Below are positions 27,098 to 37,613 of a DNA stretch of 64,000 nucleotides, one piece after another. Location: positions 1,054,001 to 1,118,000 of the forward strand of contig NZ_JABRPK010000001.1 of NCBI RefSeq assembly GCF_013248995.1. Direction: 5' to 3'. Position 1 is the first letter of the stretch. The number at the start of each line of letters is the position of its first letter. The notes beneath the pieces are model-generated. The model did not search any database. It was not told the DNA's origin and saw nothing but the letters and a program-made list of their open reading frames with translations. The stretch is from Frigoribacterium sp. VKM Ac-2836 (GTDB taxonomy: Bacteria > Actinomycetota > Actinomycetes > Actinomycetales > Microbacteriaceae). The position numbers and the translations under genes are program-made.

Positions 27098-27615
27098 GCC
27101 AATGGATCATCGCCGCGCTCATCCTCGTCGGCGTCGGCCTGCTGATCGGACTGATGGCTCGGTCCTGGAGGGCCCGCGGGAGGCGCCAGTCCGACATCCC
27201 CGCCCCCGACCGTGCGCCGGACGATCTGTCCGAGCCGGCCGTCGCGGTCGACGCTTTCTACGTGGCGACGTCACGAGGCGGCGATCCGCTCGACCGCGTC
27301 GTGGTCCACGGCCTGGGGTTTCGTGGCCGGGCCGTCGTGTCCGTCCACACCGAGGGCGTGCGCCTCGAGATCGCGGGTGAACCGGCCGTGCTGATCCGCG
27401 CCTCCTCGTTGCGAGGGGTCGACCGAGCGACCTGGACCATCGACCGAGTCGTCGAGCGGGACGGCCTCGTCCTCGTCGGGTGGAGTCTCGGCGACGTCGA
27501 CCTCGACACCTACCTGCGCATCACCGACGATCCGGCACCCGTCGTCGACGCGATCCGCCCCCTCGTCCCCACGGCCCCCGGGGCCGGCACCACCAAGGAG
27601 AAGACCATTGACTGA
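27094..27615 (+). CDS. Membrane-anchored protein of the pyr operon (Rv1382-like)
   Basis: This 173-residue protein has one N-terminal membrane segment (residues 4-22, [18 protein letters not shown]), a basic stop-transfer stretch and a beta-rich cytoplasmic domain. The domain contains [19 protein letters not shown] and [14 protein letters not shown]. Its position between pyrC and carA matches Mycobacterium tuberculosis Rv1382, annotated only as a membrane or exported protein. The beta-rich part may have a PH-like fold; that is a guess. It overlaps pyrC by 4 nt and carA by 8 nt, so it is tightly coupled to pyrimidine synthesis, but its role is unknown. Confidence 0.8.
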   Translation: MSQWIIAALILVGVGLLIGLMARSWRARGRRQSDIPAPDRAPDDLSEPAVAVDAFYVATSRGGDPLDRVVVHGLGFRGRAVVSVHTEGVRLEIAGEPAVLIRASSLRGVDRATWTIDRVVERDGLVLVGWSLGDVDLDTYLRITDDPAPVVDAIRPLVPTAPGAGTTKEKTID

Positions 27616-28792
27616 CGCCTCCACCACCGACAGGGCCGTGCTGGTCCTCGCCGACGGCACCCGGTACACGGGTCGTGCCTACGGCGCCGTCGGGCGCACC
27701 CTCGGCGAGGTCGTCTTCGCGACCGGAATGACCGGCTACCAAGAGACGCTCACCGACCCCTCGTACGCCGGGCAGATCGTCGTCATGACCGCGCCCCACA
27801 TCGGCAACACGGGCGTGAACGACACCGACCCCGAGTCCCGCCGCATCTGGGTCGCCGGCTTCGTCGTGCGTGACGCCAGCCGGGTGGTGTCGAACCACCG
27901 GGCGCAGGGCAGCCTCGACGAGCAGCTCGTCGCCGACGGCATCGTCGGCATCCGCGGCATCGACACCCGCGCCGTCACCCGCCGTCTTCGCGAGGTGGGC
28001 TCGATGAAGGGCGGCGTCTTCAGCGGGCCCGACGCCGACCTCGACCCCGCGGAGCAGCTCGACCTCGTCACCGCCGGGGCCGACATGCGTGGCCTCAACC
28101 TCTCCAGCCAGGTGTCGACGGTCGAGCCGTACGTGCTGCAGGCCGAGGGCGACCGCATCGGATCCGTCGCCGTGCTCGACCTGGGAGTGAAGACCTCGAC
28201 GCTGCGCTATCTCGCGCAGCGGGGCTTCGAGGTGCACGTCCTGCCGCAGTCCACGACCCTCGATGGGCTCCGTGCCCTCGCCCCCGACGCCCTCTTCTAC
28301 TCGAACGGACCGGGCGACCCGGCAGCGAGCGACTCACAGGTCGAACTGCTCCAGGGCGCTCTGCGTGACGGGCTGCCGTACTTCGGCATCTGCTTCGGCA
28401 ACCAGCTCTTCGGCCGCGCCCTGGGCTTCGGCACCTACAAGCTGCCCTTCGGTCATCGCGGTATCAACCAGCCGGTGCTCGACAAGACCACGAACAAGGT
28501 CGAGATCACGAGCCAGAACCACGGGTTCGCCGTCGACGCGCCGATCGACGGCGTCATCGACTCACCGGCTGGCTTCGGCCGGGTGGAGGTCAGCCACTAC
28601 AGCTTGAACGACCAGGTGGTCGAGGGACTCCGAGCCCTCGACATCCCGGCGTTCTCGGTGCAGTACCACCCCGAGGCCGCCGCCGGCCCGCACGACAGCA
28701 ACCACCTCTTCGACCGCTTCCGTGAGGCGGTCGTCGCCCGGAAGAACGGCCAGGCCGTCGACTTCGGCTCCGACATCGAAAGCAGCAACTGA
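27608..28792 (+). CDS. carA: Carbamoyl-phosphate synthase small (glutaminase) subunit
   Basis: CarA releases ammonia from glutamine for CarB. The 394-residue protein has the CPSase small-subunit domain ([19 protein letters not shown]) followed by a class I glutamine amidotransferase. The nucleophile is Cys262 in FGICFGNQ, and the His/Glu pair is in [10 protein letters not shown]. The start is TTG with AAGGAGAAG upstream, overlapping the preceding gene by 8 nt. ATG of carB overlaps its stop. Confidence 0.97.
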   Translation: MTDASTTDRAVLVLADGTRYTGRAYGAVGRTLGEVVFATGMTGYQETLTDPSYAGQIVVMTAPHIGNTGVNDTDPESRRIWVAGFVVRDASRVVSNHRAQGSLDEQLVADGIVGIRGIDTRAVTRRLREVGSMKGGVFSGPDADLDPAEQLDLVTAGADMRGLNLSSQVSTVEPYVLQAEGDRIGSVAVLDLGVKTSTLRYLAQRGFEVHVLPQSTTLDGLRALAPDALFYSNGPGDPAASDSQVELLQGALRDGLPYFGICFGNQLFGRALGFGTYKLPFGHRGINQPVLDKTTNKVEITSQNHGFAVDAPIDGVIDSPAGFGRVEVSHYSLNDQVVEGLRALDIPAFSVQYHPEAAAGPHDSNHLFDRFREAVVARKNGQAVDFGSDIESSN

Positions 28793-31700
28793 TGCCCAAG
28801 CGTGACGACATCAACTCCGTCCTCGTGATCGGCTCCGGTCCGATCGTCATCGGTCAGGCGGCCGAGTTCGACTACTCGGGCACCCAGGCCTGCCGCGTCC
28901 TCCGCGAAGAGGGGGTGAGGGTCATCCTGGTGAACCCGAACCCGGCCACGATCATGACCGACCCCGACTTCGCGGACGCGACGTACATCGAGCCGATCAC
29001 CTCCGAGGTGCTCGAGGCGATCATCGTCAAGGAGCGCCCCGATGCGATCCTGCCCACCCTCGGCGGTCAGACGGCCCTCAACGCCGCCATCGCCCTCGAC
29101 GAGGAGGGCATCCTCGCGAAGCACGGCGTCGAGCTGATCGGCGCCAAGGTGGAGGCCATCCAGAAGGGCGAGGACCGCCAGCTGTTCAAGAAGCTCGTGC
29201 TCGAGTCGGGCGCCGACGTCGCCAAGTCGTACATCGCCACGACCGTCGATCAGGCCGTCGAGTACGCCGAGGACCTGGGCTACCCCCTGGTCATCCGCCC
29301 CTCCTTCACCATGGGTGGGCTGGGCTCCGGCTTCGCCTACACCCGGGACGAACTGGTCCGCATGGTCACCGACGGACTGCACCAGAGCCCCACGACCGAG
29401 GTCCTGCTCGAAGAGAGCATCCTCGGCTGGAAAGAGTACGAGCTCGAGATGATGCGCGACACGGCCGACAACACGGTCGTGGTCTGCTCGATCGAGAACG
29501 TGGACCCGGTCGGCGTCCACACCGGCGACTCGATCACCGTGGCCCCGGCCCTCACGCTCACCGACCGCGAGTACCAGAACCTCCGTGACATCAGCATCGA
29601 CATCATCCGGCGCGTGGGTGTCGACACCGGCGGTTGCAACATCCAGTTCGCGGTGGATCCGGCCGACGGCCGGGTCATCGTCATCGAGATGAACCCCCGC
29701 GTGTCGCGCTCCAGCGCCCTCGCGTCGAAGGCGACCGGCTTCCCGATCGCCAAGATCGCCGCGAAGCTGGCCCTCGGGTACCGTCTCGACGAGATCCCGA
29801 ACGACATCACCAAGGTGACCCCCGCCTCCTTCGAACCGACGCTCGACTACGTCGTCGTCAAGGTTCCCCGGTTCGCCTTCGAGAAGTTCCCGGCGGCCGA
29901 CACGACGCTGACCACGACGATGAAGAGCGTGGGCGAGGCCATGGCCCTCGGCCGCAACTTCACGCAGGCGTTGCAGAAGTCGCTCCGGTCGCTCGAGAAG
30001 CGCGGGTCGAGCTTCCACTGGCAGGGCCAGCCCGGAGACCAGGAGGCGCTGCTCGCGTTGGCGTCGACGCCCACCGACGGTCGCATCGTCACCGTCCAGC
30101 AGGCCCTGCGGTCGGGCGCGACGGCTGAGCAGGTCTTCGACGCCACCAAGATCGACCCCTGGTTCATCGACCAGATCGTGCTGATCAACGAGATCGCCGA
30201 GCAGGTCGCCTCGGCAGCCGAGCTCGACGCCGACACCCTCGTCCTGGCGAAGGACCACGGGTTCAGCGACGACCAGATCGGCCAGCTGCGCGGTCTCTCC
30301 GAGCAGCAGGTGCGCGATCACCGCCACGCGCTCGACGTGCGCCCCGTCTTCAAGACCGTCGACACCTGCGCCGGTGAGTTCCCCGCCCTGACGCCGTACC
30401 ACTACTCGAGCTACGACACCGAGACCGAGGTCGTGGCCAGCGACCGCCGCAAGGTGATCATCCTCGGCTCGGGGCCGAACCGCATCGGGCAGGGCGTCGA
30501 GTTCGACTATTCGTGCGTCCACGCCAGCTTCGCCCTGAGCGACGCCGGCTTCGAGACGATCATGATCAACTGCAACCCCGAGACGGTCTCGACCGACTAC
30601 GACACAAGCGACCGGTTGTACTTCGAGCCGCTGACCCTCGAGGACGTCCTCGAGGTCGTCCACGCCGAGAGCGCCAGCGGCGAGCTCGTCGGCGTCGTCG
30701 TGCAACTCGGCGGCCAGACGGCCCTGGGTCTGTCGAAGGGTCTCGAGGCCGCCGGTGTGCCCATCCTCGGCACGACGCCCGACGCGATCGACTCGGCCGA
30801 AGAACGAGGCCTCTTCCAGGGCATCCTCGACCAGGCCGGCCTGCTCGCACCGCGCAACGGCACGGCGACCGACTACGCCAGCGCGGTGGCCGTCGCGGAA
30901 GAGATCGGCTACCCGGTACTGGTGCGACCGTCCTACGTCCTGGGCGGCCGCGGCATGGAGATCGTCTACGACAGCCCCTCGCTCGCCGACTACTTCGAGC
31001 GGGTCGCGGACCAGGCCATCATCGGCCCCGAGGCACCCCTGCTGGTCGACCGCTTCCTGGACGACGCCGTCGAGATCGACGTCGACGCGCTCTACGACGG
31101 CACCGAACTGTACGTCGGCGGCATCATGGAACACATCGAAGAGGCCGGCATCCACTCCGGCGACTCGAGCTGCACCCTGCCGCCCGTCACGCTCGGGAAG
31201 GGCGAGATCGACCGCGTCCGGGAGGCCACCCTCGCCATCGCGAAGGGTGTCGGCGTGTCCGGTCTGCTCAACGTGCAGTTCGCGATCGCGGCCGGCGTGC
31301 TCTACGTCATCGAGGCCAACCCCCGGGCGAGCCGGACGGTGCCGTTCGTCTCGAAGGCGCTGGGCATCCCGCTGGCCAAGGCGGCCTCGCTCATCATGGT
31401 CGGGCGGACCGTCCGCGATCTCGTCGAGATCGGTCTTCTGCCCGCCCAAGACGGTTCCGACGTCCCGCTCGACTCGCCAATCTCCGTCAAGGAGGCGGTG
31501 CTGCCGTTCAAGCGGTTCCGCACGAAAGAGGGCCAGGTCGTCGACAGCGTGCTCAGTCCCGAGATGCGCTCGACCGGTGAGGTGATGGGTATCGATCGCG
31601 ACTTCCCACGCGCGTTCGCGAAGAGCCAGACGGCGGCCTACGGCGGGCTCCCCACGTCGGGCACCGTCTTCGTCAGTGTCGCCGACCGCGACAAGCGGGC

Positions 31701-32067
31701 CATCGTGTTGCCGGTGCTGCGCCTCCAGCAGCTCGGCTTCCGCATCCTCGCGACCGAAGGGACGGCCACCGTCCTCGTGCGCAACGGCATCCACGCCGAC
31801 ACCGTCGACAAGTTCAGCGCCGGAGGCCATTCGGTCGTCGACCTGATCAACGCCGATGAGGTCGACATCGTGATCAACACCCCGAGCGGGTCGACCGCCC
31901 GAGCCGACGGCTACGAGATCCGCGCGGCGACGGTGGCAGCCGACAAGGCGCTCTTCACGACCATCGCCCAGCTCGGCGCGGCGGTCGCGTCCATCGAGGC
32001 CGTTCAGAGCGACCTCGAGGTGACGAGCCTGCAGGACTACGGTCTCGCCCGGGCGGCCCGACGGTGA
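28792..32067 (+). CDS. carB: Carbamoyl-phosphate synthase large subunit
   Basis: CarB makes carbamoyl phosphate from bicarbonate, ammonia and two ATP for arginine and pyrimidines. The 1091-residue protein is a duplicated ATP-grasp enzyme. Each half opens with a GSGP motif ([21 protein letters not shown] and [18 protein letters not shown]). [15 protein letters not shown] and [15 protein letters not shown] are the matching ATP-binding loops. The C-terminus is an MGS-like allosteric domain ([21 protein letters not shown]). Length is normal. It overlaps carA by one base and pyrF by 4 nt. Confidence 0.98.
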   Translation: MPKRDDINSVLVIGSGPIVIGQAAEFDYSGTQACRVLREEGVRVILVNPNPATIMTDPDFADATYIEPITSEVLEAIIVKERPDAILPTLGGQTALNAAIALDEEGILAKHGVELIGAKVEAIQKGEDRQLFKKLVLESGADVAKSYIATTVDQAVEYAEDLGYPLVIRPSFTMGGLGSGFAYTRDELVRMVTDGLHQSPTTEVLLEESILGWKEYELEMMRDTADNTVVVCSIENVDPVGVHTGDSITVAPALTLTDREYQNLRDISIDIIRRVGVDTGGCNIQFAVDPADGRVIVIEMNPRVSRSSALASKATGFPIAKIAAKLALGYRLDEIPNDITKVTPASFEPTLDYVVVKVPRFAFEKFPAADTTLTTTMKSVGEAMALGRNFTQALQKSLRSLEKRGSSFHWQGQPGDQEALLALASTPTDGRIVTVQQALRSGATAEQVFDATKIDPWFIDQIVLINEIAEQVASAAELDADTLVLAKDHGFSDDQIGQLRGLSEQQVRDHRHALDVRPVFKTVDTCAGEFPALTPYHYSSYDTETEVVASDRRKVIILGSGPNRIGQGVEFDYSCVHASFALSDAGFETIMINCNPETVSTDYDTSDRLYFEPLTLEDVLEVVHAESASGELVGVVVQLGGQTALGLSKGLEAAGVPILGTTPDAIDSAEERGLFQGILDQAGLLAPRNGTATDYASAVAVAEEIGYPVLVRPSYVLGGRGMEIVYDSPSLADYFERVADQAIIGPEAPLLVDRFLDDAVEIDVDALYDGTELYVGGIMEHIEEAGIHSGDSSCTLPPVTLGKGEIDRVREATLAIAKGVGVSGLLNVQFAIAAGVLYVIEANPRASRTVPFVSKALGIPLAKAASLIMVGRTVRDLVEIGLLPAQDGSDVPLDSPISVKEAVLPFKRFRTKEGQVVDSVLSPEMRSTGEVMGIDRDFPRAFAKSQTAAYGGLPTSGTVFVSVADRDKRAIVLPVLRLQQLGFRILATEGTATVLVRNGIHADTVDKFSAGGHSVVDLINADEVDIVINTPSGSTARADGYEIRAATVAADKALFTTIAQLGAAVASIEAVQSDLEVTSLQDYGLARAARR

Positions 32068-32918
32068 GCTCGTCGTTCGGCGACCGGCTCGCGGCGGCGT
32101 TCGCCGCGACCGGTCCGCTCTGCGTCGGCATCGATCCCCATCCCTACCTCCTCGACCAGTGGGGGCTCGCGAACGACGCCTCTGGCGTGCGCGAGTTCGG
32201 CCTGCGCGTCGTCGACGGCCTGGCCGGCTCGGCGTCGATCGTCAAGCCGCAGGTCGCGTTCTTCGAACGCTGGGGATCGGCGGGGTTCGCTGCGCTCGAG
32301 GACGTCCTCGAAGCCGGGCGCGAGCGGGGCCTTCTCCAGATCGGCGACGCGAAGCGGGGCGACATCGGCTCGACCATGGACGGCTACGGAGACGCCTGGT
32401 TCGACGGGTCGTCGCCGTTGCGGGTCGACGCACTGACCGTCTCGCCCTATCTCGGCTTCGACTCGATGACCGGCCTGGTCACGCGGGCGCGGGCCGTGGG
32501 CGCAGGGGTGTTCGTGCTGGCCGCGACGTCCAACGCCGAGGCGCTGGCCACCCAGACGGCCGTGCGGACCGACGTCCACGGCGCGGAAGGCACCGTCGCG
32601 AGCGGTATCGTCGACAACGTGCTCCATGACAACCAGACGGCGGGCGACGCCCCGTTCGGCAGCGTCGGCCTCGTGCTCGGCGCGACCGTCGACCTCGACG
32701 ACTACGGCATCGACGCCTCGCGACTGACGACGACGCCCGTTCTGGCCCCGGGGTTCGGCCATCAGGGCGCGACCTACGCCGACCTGCCCCTCCTCTTCGG
32801 CCCCGCCGCCGGGGCCGTGCTGGTCTCCGCTTCCCGCGCCCTCCTCGCCGCGGGTCCGGCAGGTTTCGCCGATGCGGTCCGTCGTGACGCCGACGAGGTG
32901 CGTTCGTGCCTCGTCTGA
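32064..32918 (+). CDS. pyrF: Orotidine 5'-phosphate decarboxylase (long, mycobacterial type)
   Basis: PyrF converts OMP to UMP. The 284-residue protein belongs to the longer type found in mycobacteria. Evidence is [32 protein letters not shown] and the catalytic segment [14 protein letters not shown] with its Lys/Asp pairs, then the late [10 protein letters not shown] phosphate loop. GTG start overlapping carB. The C-terminus overlaps the following mIHF-Gmk gene by 13 nt. pyrD and pyrE, needed for the two intermediate steps, are not in the window. Confidence 0.95.
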   Translation: MSSSFGDRLAAAFAATGPLCVGIDPHPYLLDQWGLANDASGVREFGLRVVDGLAGSASIVKPQVAFFERWGSAGFAALEDVLEAGRERGLLQIGDAKRGDIGSTMDGYGDAWFDGSSPLRVDALTVSPYLGFDSMTGLVTRARAVGAGVFVLAATSNAEALATQTAVRTDVHGAEGTVASGIVDNVLHDNQTAGDAPFGSVGLVLGATVDLDDYGIDASRLTTTPVLAPGFGHQGATYADLPLLFGPAAGAVLVSASRALLAAGPAGFADAVRRDADEVRSCLV

Positions 32919-33820
32919 CCCCGCCTCCCGTCGACCGCGCCGCGGCGGCTCGCGCCGCCGTGGCCGCGCGACGGGGGCGCGCCGCCGTCAAGAACGCCGT
33001 CGCCTCTCGAACCCGGAGCGCCCTGGACGTCGCCGAGACCGCCTGGGCCGGCGAGCCCACGAGTCCCGAAGGGTCTCTGAGGGTCCGCGAACTGCTCACG
33101 AGCATCCCGGGCATCGGTCCGACCCGCGTCGCCCGGATCATGACCGAACTCGGCATCGCTGAGTCGAAGCGGGTCGGCGGCCTCGGGGTCAGGCAGCGCC
33201 GCATCCTGGGCGACTGGTTGGCCGCGCGCGAGGCCAAGGGGCGCCTCCGCTCGCGGCTCGTCGTCCTCGCGGGCCCCACGGCCGTGGGAAAGGGCACCGT
33301 GTCGACCTACATCCGCGAGAACTATCCCGACGTGCACCTCAGCGTGTCGGCGACGACCCGTGCACCGCGACCCGGCGAGGTCGACGGGGTCCACTACTAC
33401 TTCGTCGACGACGCCGAGTTCGACCGCATGATCCGGGACCGCGAACTGCTCGAGTACGCCACGGTGCACAACTCCTACCGCTACGGCACGCCCCGTCCCC
33501 CCTTGGACGCCGCCCTCACCGAGGGTCGCAGCGTGCTGCTCGAGATCGATCTGCAGGGTGCACGACTCGTCCGGGCCGCGATGCCCGAGGCCGTGCTGGT
33601 CTTCCTCCTTCCCCCGACCTGGGACGAACTGGTCCGTCGGCTCATCGGACGAGGTACCGAGGACGCCGCCGAACAGCACCGGCGACTCGAGACCGCGAAG
33701 GTCGAACTGGCCGCCCAGGACGAGTTCGACGCGCGTGTCGTGAACCACGACGTGGCCGAAGCGGCCCGCGAGGTCGTAGAATTGATGACTGCGCCCGATT
33801 CGGGCCGCACCCGCGCGTGA
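32906..33820 (+). CDS. gmk: Fusion of mycobacterial-type integration host factor (mIHF) and guanylate kinase
   Basis: Guanylate kinase phosphorylates GMP to GDP. The 304-residue product is about 100 residues longer than usual. Residues 13-110 resemble mIHF, a nucleoid protein, including the helix-hairpin-helix-like [18 protein letters not shown] and the family stretch [16 protein letters not shown]. Residues 117-297 form Gmk, with P-loop GPTAVGKGT (123-131), [19 protein letters not shown] and [12 protein letters not shown]. There is no stop, frameshift or internal Shine-Dalgarno with a good start between the parts, and reading is continuous from GTG 32906. In M. tuberculosis mihF and gmk are adjacent separate genes. 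Whether the product is cleaved is unknown. Confidence 0.9.
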   Translation: MPRLTPPPVDRAAAARAAVAARRGRAAVKNAVASRTRSALDVAETAWAGEPTSPEGSLRVRELLTSIPGIGPTRVARIMTELGIAESKRVGGLGVRQRRILGDWLAAREAKGRLRSRLVVLAGPTAVGKGTVSTYIRENYPDVHLSVSATTRAPRPGEVDGVHYYFVDDAEFDRMIRDRELLEYATVHNSYRYGTPRPPLDAALTEGRSVLLEIDLQGARLVRAAMPEAVLVFLLPPTWDELVRRLIGRGTEDAAEQHRRLETAKVELAAQDEFDARVVNHDVAEAAREVVELMTAPDSGRTRA

Positions 33821-33897
33821 CCCGCGCCCCGATCTTGGTGCCCACGCTCGTCCCGAGCGGTGTCGGCACCGAAGCCCATCGACACGAGGAGCAACCA

Positions 33898-34164
33898 ATG
33901 GCCGACAAGAACCAGGGCATCATCGATCCCCCCATCGACGAACTGCTCTCGAAGGTCGAGTCGAAGTACGCACTCGTCATCTTCGCCTCCAAGCGCGCCC
34001 GCCAGATCAACGACTACTACGCCGATCTGCACGAGGGCAGCCTGTTCGACAACGTGGGCCCCCTGGTCGACAGCTCGATCGACGACAAGCCCCTCTCGGT
34101 CGCCATGCACGAGATCAACGAGGACAAGCTCGAGGTCAAGCCGCTTCCGGCTCCCGCCGAGTAG
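33898..34164 (+). CDS. rpoZ: DNA-directed RNA polymerase omega subunit
   Basis: Omega supports assembly of RNA polymerase by wrapping the beta' C-terminus. The 88-residue protein has the motif [28 protein letters not shown], the typical omega core. A GAGGAG ribosome site lies 7 nt before the ATG at 33898. Upstream in-frame sequence is not conserved. It follows gmk as in other actinobacteria; a TAGAAT -10 candidate occurs at 33776-33781 inside the gmk end. In relatives coaBC usually comes next; here metK does. Confidence 0.96.
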   Translation: MADKNQGIIDPPIDELLSKVESKYALVIFASKRARQINDYYADLHEGSLFDNVGPLVDSSIDDKPLSVAMHEINEDKLEVKPLPAPAE

Positions 34165-34211
34165 CGCGACGACACGACCAGCCCGTCTGACGGTGGTCGG
34201 TCTTATCATCT

Positions 34212-34249
34212 GATGAGGCCCCCGGGAGTCCATCCCGCGGGGCCTCATC
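34212..34249. terminator. Long hairpin between rpoZ and metK
   Basis: GATGAGGCCCC-CGGGA (34212-34227) pairs with TCCCG-C-GGGGCCTCATC (34233-34249): sixteen base pairs with one bulged C and a 5-nt loop. It is the strongest hairpin in the region. There is no T-run. It may terminate the gmk-rpoZ transcript or act in the metK leader. It shows no SAM-riboswitch core that I recognise. Confidence 0.6.
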
Positions 34250-34284
34250 GCGTCCGCACCCCGAACGACATCCAGAGGAACACC

Positions 34285-35517
34285 GTGACCCTGACCGACA
34301 CGACGACCGATCCCGCCACGACGACACCGACCTCCCTGCGACTGTTCACGTCCGAGTCGGTCACCGAGGGCCACCCCGACAAGATCTGCGACCAGATCTC
34401 GGACGGCATCCTCGACGCGTTGCTCGCGGTCGACCCCGCCAGCCGGGTCGCGGTCGAGACGATGGTCACCACGGGGCTCGTCCACGTCGCCGGCGAGGTC
34501 ACGACCAAGGGGTACGTCGACATCCCGACGATCGTGCGTGATCTCATCGTGGGCATCGGGTACGACTCGTCGGCCGTGAGCTTCGACGGGCGCACCTGTG
34601 GGGTCGAGGTGTCGATCGGCTCGCAGTCTCCCGACATCGCCCAAGGCGTCGACACGGCCCTCGAGGCGCGCGGCGGCGACGACGATGCGCTCAACCGCCA
34701 GGGGGCAGGTGACCAGGGCATCATGTTCGGCTACGCAACCAACGAGACGGCGCAGTACATGCCCCTCCCGGTCTGGCTCGCCCACCGGTTGGCCGAGCGG
34801 CTCGCGGCGGTCCGCAAATCGGGCACCCTCGACTATCTGCGACCCGACGGCAAGACCCAGGTCACGGTCGGCTACGACGGGGTCGTCCCCAAGACCGTCG
34901 ACACCGTCGTCCTGTCGACGCAGCACTCGCCTGCTGTCTCGAGCGAACAACTCGAGTCGGATGTCATCGAGCACGTCATCCGTCCCGTCCTCGACGAAGC
35001 AGGACTCTCGTCCGTCGACACCCGGTTCATCATCAACCCGACCGGCCGGTTCGAGATCGGTGGCCCCCAGGGCGACGCCGGCCTCACGGGCCGGAAGATC
35101 ATCGTCGACACCTACGGCGGCGCCAGCCGTCACGGTGGAGGCGCGTTCTCGGGCAAGGACCCTTCGAAGGTCGACCGCTCCGCCGCTTACGCCATGCGCT
35201 GGGTGGCCAAGAACGCCGTGGCCGCAGGCCTCGCCGACCGGCTCGAACTCCAGGTGGCCTACGCGATCGGACGGGCCGCACCCGTCGGCCTCTACGTCGA
35301 GACCTTCGGGACGGGGCACGTCGGCGACGACGTCATCACGGCCGCCATCGAGTCGGTGTTCGACCTCCGCCCGGCGGCGATCATCCGCGACCTCGACCTC
35401 CTCCGGCCGATCTACTCGGCGACGTCGACCTACGGCCACTTCGGTCGCGACCTGCCCGACTTCACCTGGGAGGCGCTCGACCGCGTCGACGCCCTCCGGG
35501 CCGCCGCCGGGCTCTGA
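34285..35517 (+). CDS. metK: S-adenosylmethionine synthase
   Basis: MetK makes S-adenosylmethionine from methionine and ATP. The 410-residue protein has the signatures [19 protein letters not shown] (ATP and metal binding), [15 protein letters not shown] and [20 protein letters not shown] chose GTG 34285 because AGAGGA lies 6 nt upstream and the conserved sequence starts soon after; the open frame extends into the hairpin. priA follows 2 nt after the stop. Confidence 0.97.
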   Translation: MTLTDTTTDPATTTPTSLRLFTSESVTEGHPDKICDQISDGILDALLAVDPASRVAVETMVTTGLVHVAGEVTTKGYVDIPTIVRDLIVGIGYDSSAVSFDGRTCGVEVSIGSQSPDIAQGVDTALEARGGDDDALNRQGAGDQGIMFGYATNETAQYMPLPVWLAHRLAERLAAVRKSGTLDYLRPDGKTQVTVGYDGVVPKTVDTVVLSTQHSPAVSSEQLESDVIEHVIRPVLDEAGLSSVDTRFIINPTGRFEIGGPQGDAGLTGRKIIVDTYGGASRHGGGAFSGKDPSKVDRSAAYAMRWVAKNAVAAGLADRLELQVAYAIGRAAPVGLYVETFGTGHVGDDVITAAIESVFDLRPAAIIRDLDLLRPIYSATSTYGHFGRDLPDFTWEALDRVDALRAAAGL

Positions 35518-35519
35518 CC

Positions 35520-37598
35520 ATGGCGGCGGTCGGCGAGCCCCTCGTCGGGGGTGGCCCACGCGTCGTCCGGGTGATGGTCGAATCGCCCCTGCCGCAGCTC
35601 GACCGGCTGTTCGACTACGCCGTGCCCGAGCGGCTGCGGGACAAGATCGCCCCGGGCATCCGGGTCAAGGTCCCCCTTCGCTCGGCCGGACGTATCGCCG
35701 ACGGGTTCGTCGTCGAGGTGGCGTCGACGTCCGAGCACGAGGGTGACCTGAGCGAGATCGACGACGTCGTGTCGACCGTGTCCGTCCTGGCACCTGAGGT
35801 GTGGTCGCTCGCCCGGGCCGTCGCCGACCGGGCCGGTGGGTCGGCCAGCGACGTCGTCCGCTTGGCCGTGCCTCCTCGCCAGGTCCGCGTCGAGAAGGCA
35901 CACCTGGCCGCCGCGGGGGACACCTCCCTTCGGCAGCCGGCCGTCGTCGACGCACCGACGTCGCCAACCGACACCGCCCCGACGTCTCCGACCGACACCG
36001 CGCCGACCGTCGACGACCACGAGCCCGTCCGGGTCGTCGTGGGTTACCGGTCCACCGATCTCGTCGGGCTCGTGGTGGCTCGGGGACGGGCAGCGGTCGA
36101 CGCCGTCCCGCTGCTCGTCGAACTCCCGGACGGGTCGTGGGTCGGGCACTGGGCACTGACGGCCGCACAACTCGCCGCCGTCTCGCTCGAAGCGGGTGAC
36201 AATGCCATCGTCGCCGTCCCCGACTACCGCGACGAAGAACACGTCCTCCAGGCCCTCACAGCCGTCCTCCCGCCCGACCGTGTCGTCCGACTCGACTCCC
36301 GACAGTCCAACGCCGACCGGTACCGGGCGCTGCTCCGTGCCCGGGGCGACGAGCCCGTGGTCGTCGTCGGCAACCGGTCCGTCCTCCTCGCGCCGTCGGC
36401 ACGCCTCGGCGTCATCGTGGTGTTCGACGACGGCGACTCGTCCTTCGGTGAACCGCTCGCGCCCTACGTGCACGCCCGCGACACCGCGTTGCTCCGGCAG
36501 GCACAGCAAGAGAGCGCGCTCGTCTTCCTCGGGCACGCCCGGAGCACCGACGTCCAACGACTCGTCGAGATCGGCTTCCTCGCCGAGGTCCGTCCCGATC
36601 CCCGCTACCAACCCCGAGTCGTGCCCACCGTCCGGCAGGCCGCCTCCGACGGATTCGCCGCCCAGGCCCGCATACCGTCTTCGGCCTACGCCGAGGCCCG
36701 GGCCGCCGTCGAGCACGGGCCGGTGCTCATCCAAGTCGCCTCACCGGGCTACTCGCCCCGCCTGGCCTGCGTCGACTGTGGCGACACGTCACGCTGCCTC
36801 CGCTGCAACGGCCCGCTGCACCAGCGCGAGCGAGGGGCGACCCCGTCGTGCGCCTGGTGCGGTGCCCTCGCCGTCTCGTGGCACTGCCGCACCTGCGAGG
36901 GCACCCGCATGCGCGCCGTCGGCACGGGCGCGTCGCGGACGGCCGACGAACTCGGCAAGGCGTTCCCGGGCGTCCGGATCATCGTGTCGGACGGCACACG
37001 GGCCCTGACCCACGTCGACGCCGCACCGGCGATCGTGGTCGCCACCCGAGGGGCGGAGCCGGTCGCGCCCGGTGGCTACCGCGCGGTCCTCCTGCTCGAC
37101 GGCGAACGCATGCTCGCCCGAGAGAGCCTCCGCGTCGCCGAGGACTGTCTGCGCTGGTGGGCTAATGCCACCGCACTGGCGGCACGGCGCGCACCGGTCG
37201 TCCTGGTGGGCGTGGGTGGGGCCATCGCCTCAGCCCTGGCCACGTGGGAGCTCGCCCGCTTCGCCTCCTCCGAGCTCGCCGACCGTCGCGTCCTGCGCTT
37301 CCCACCGGCCGTCCGCGTGGCCACCGTGACCGGCGCGGTGGACGCCGTCGCGCGCGCACTCGACGACCTCCCGGACGAGGTGCGAGCCGAGACCCTCGGC
37401 CCCGTCGACGTCGATCCGGCGGGGGTTCGGGCCATCGTCCGTTTCGACTACGCCCGCGGTCATGACGTGGCCCTCGCCCTGCGCTCACAGGTCATCCGCG
37501 CGGCGACCGACCGTCGCAAGGCACTCGGTCAAAGACGCGCTCGGACCGTCCCTACACTCAGAGTGCGGTTCGACGACGTCGAGCCGTTCGCCGACTGA
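35520..37598 (+). CDS. priA: Actinobacterial PriA-like primosomal protein N', without helicase motifs
   Basis: PriA restarts collapsed replication forks. This 692-residue protein has the N-terminal DNA-binding domain (VVRVMVESPLPQLDRLFDYAVPE), and a zinc module with eight cysteines around CVDCG, CLRCN, CAWCG and CRTCEG. It lacks a Walker A GxGKT, and the DEAH box position reads VVFDDGD. This is a known trait of actinobacterial PriA, so it is presumably a scaffold rather than a helicase. An imperfect repeat APTSPTDT-APTSPTDT-APT occupies residues 145-163. ATG start 2 nt after metK; fmt follows 15 nt later. Confidence 0.9.
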   Translation: MAAVGEPLVGGGPRVVRVMVESPLPQLDRLFDYAVPERLRDKIAPGIRVKVPLRSAGRIADGFVVEVASTSEHEGDLSEIDDVVSTVSVLAPEVWSLARAVADRAGGSASDVVRLAVPPRQVRVEKAHLAAAGDTSLRQPAVVDAPTSPTDTAPTSPTDTAPTVDDHEPVRVVVGYRSTDLVGLVVARGRAAVDAVPLLVELPDGSWVGHWALTAAQLAAVSLEAGDNAIVAVPDYRDEEHVLQALTAVLPPDRVVRLDSRQSNADRYRALLRARGDEPVVVVGNRSVLLAPSARLGVIVVFDDGDSSFGEPLAPYVHARDTALLRQAQQESALVFLGHARSTDVQRLVEIGFLAEVRPDPRYQPRVVPTVRQAASDGFAAQARIPSSAYAEARAAVEHGPVLIQVASPGYSPRLACVDCGDTSRCLRCNGPLHQRERGATPSCAWCGALAVSWHCRTCEGTRMRAVGTGASRTADELGKAFPGVRIIVSDGTRALTHVDAAPAIVVATRGAEPVAPGGYRAVLLLDGERMLARESLRVAEDCLRWWANATALAARRAPVVLVGVGGAIASALATWELARFASSELADRRVLRFPPAVRVATVTGAVDAVARALDDLPDEVRAETLGPVDVDPAGVRAIVRFDYARGHDVALALRSQVIRAATDRRKALGQRRARTVPTLRVRFDDVEPFAD

Positions 37599-37613
37599 AC
37601 CACCAGGAACCCC

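Noticed and set aside
28597-31830. Very long minus-strand open frame opposite carB (1077 codons), and similar ones opposite gltB (49645-52746), relA (7223-9748) and ruvC/yebC (899-2221)
   Set aside because: Such frames arise in high-GC coding DNA because the antisense third frame rarely contains stops. Their translations are low-complexity Asp/Val/Arg/Gly-rich with no known domain, and the sense genes are certain.
34165-34284. SAM riboswitch before metK
   Set aside because: Only a simple long hairpin is present; no multi-helix junction or conserved SAM-I, SAM-IV or SAH core could be drawn.
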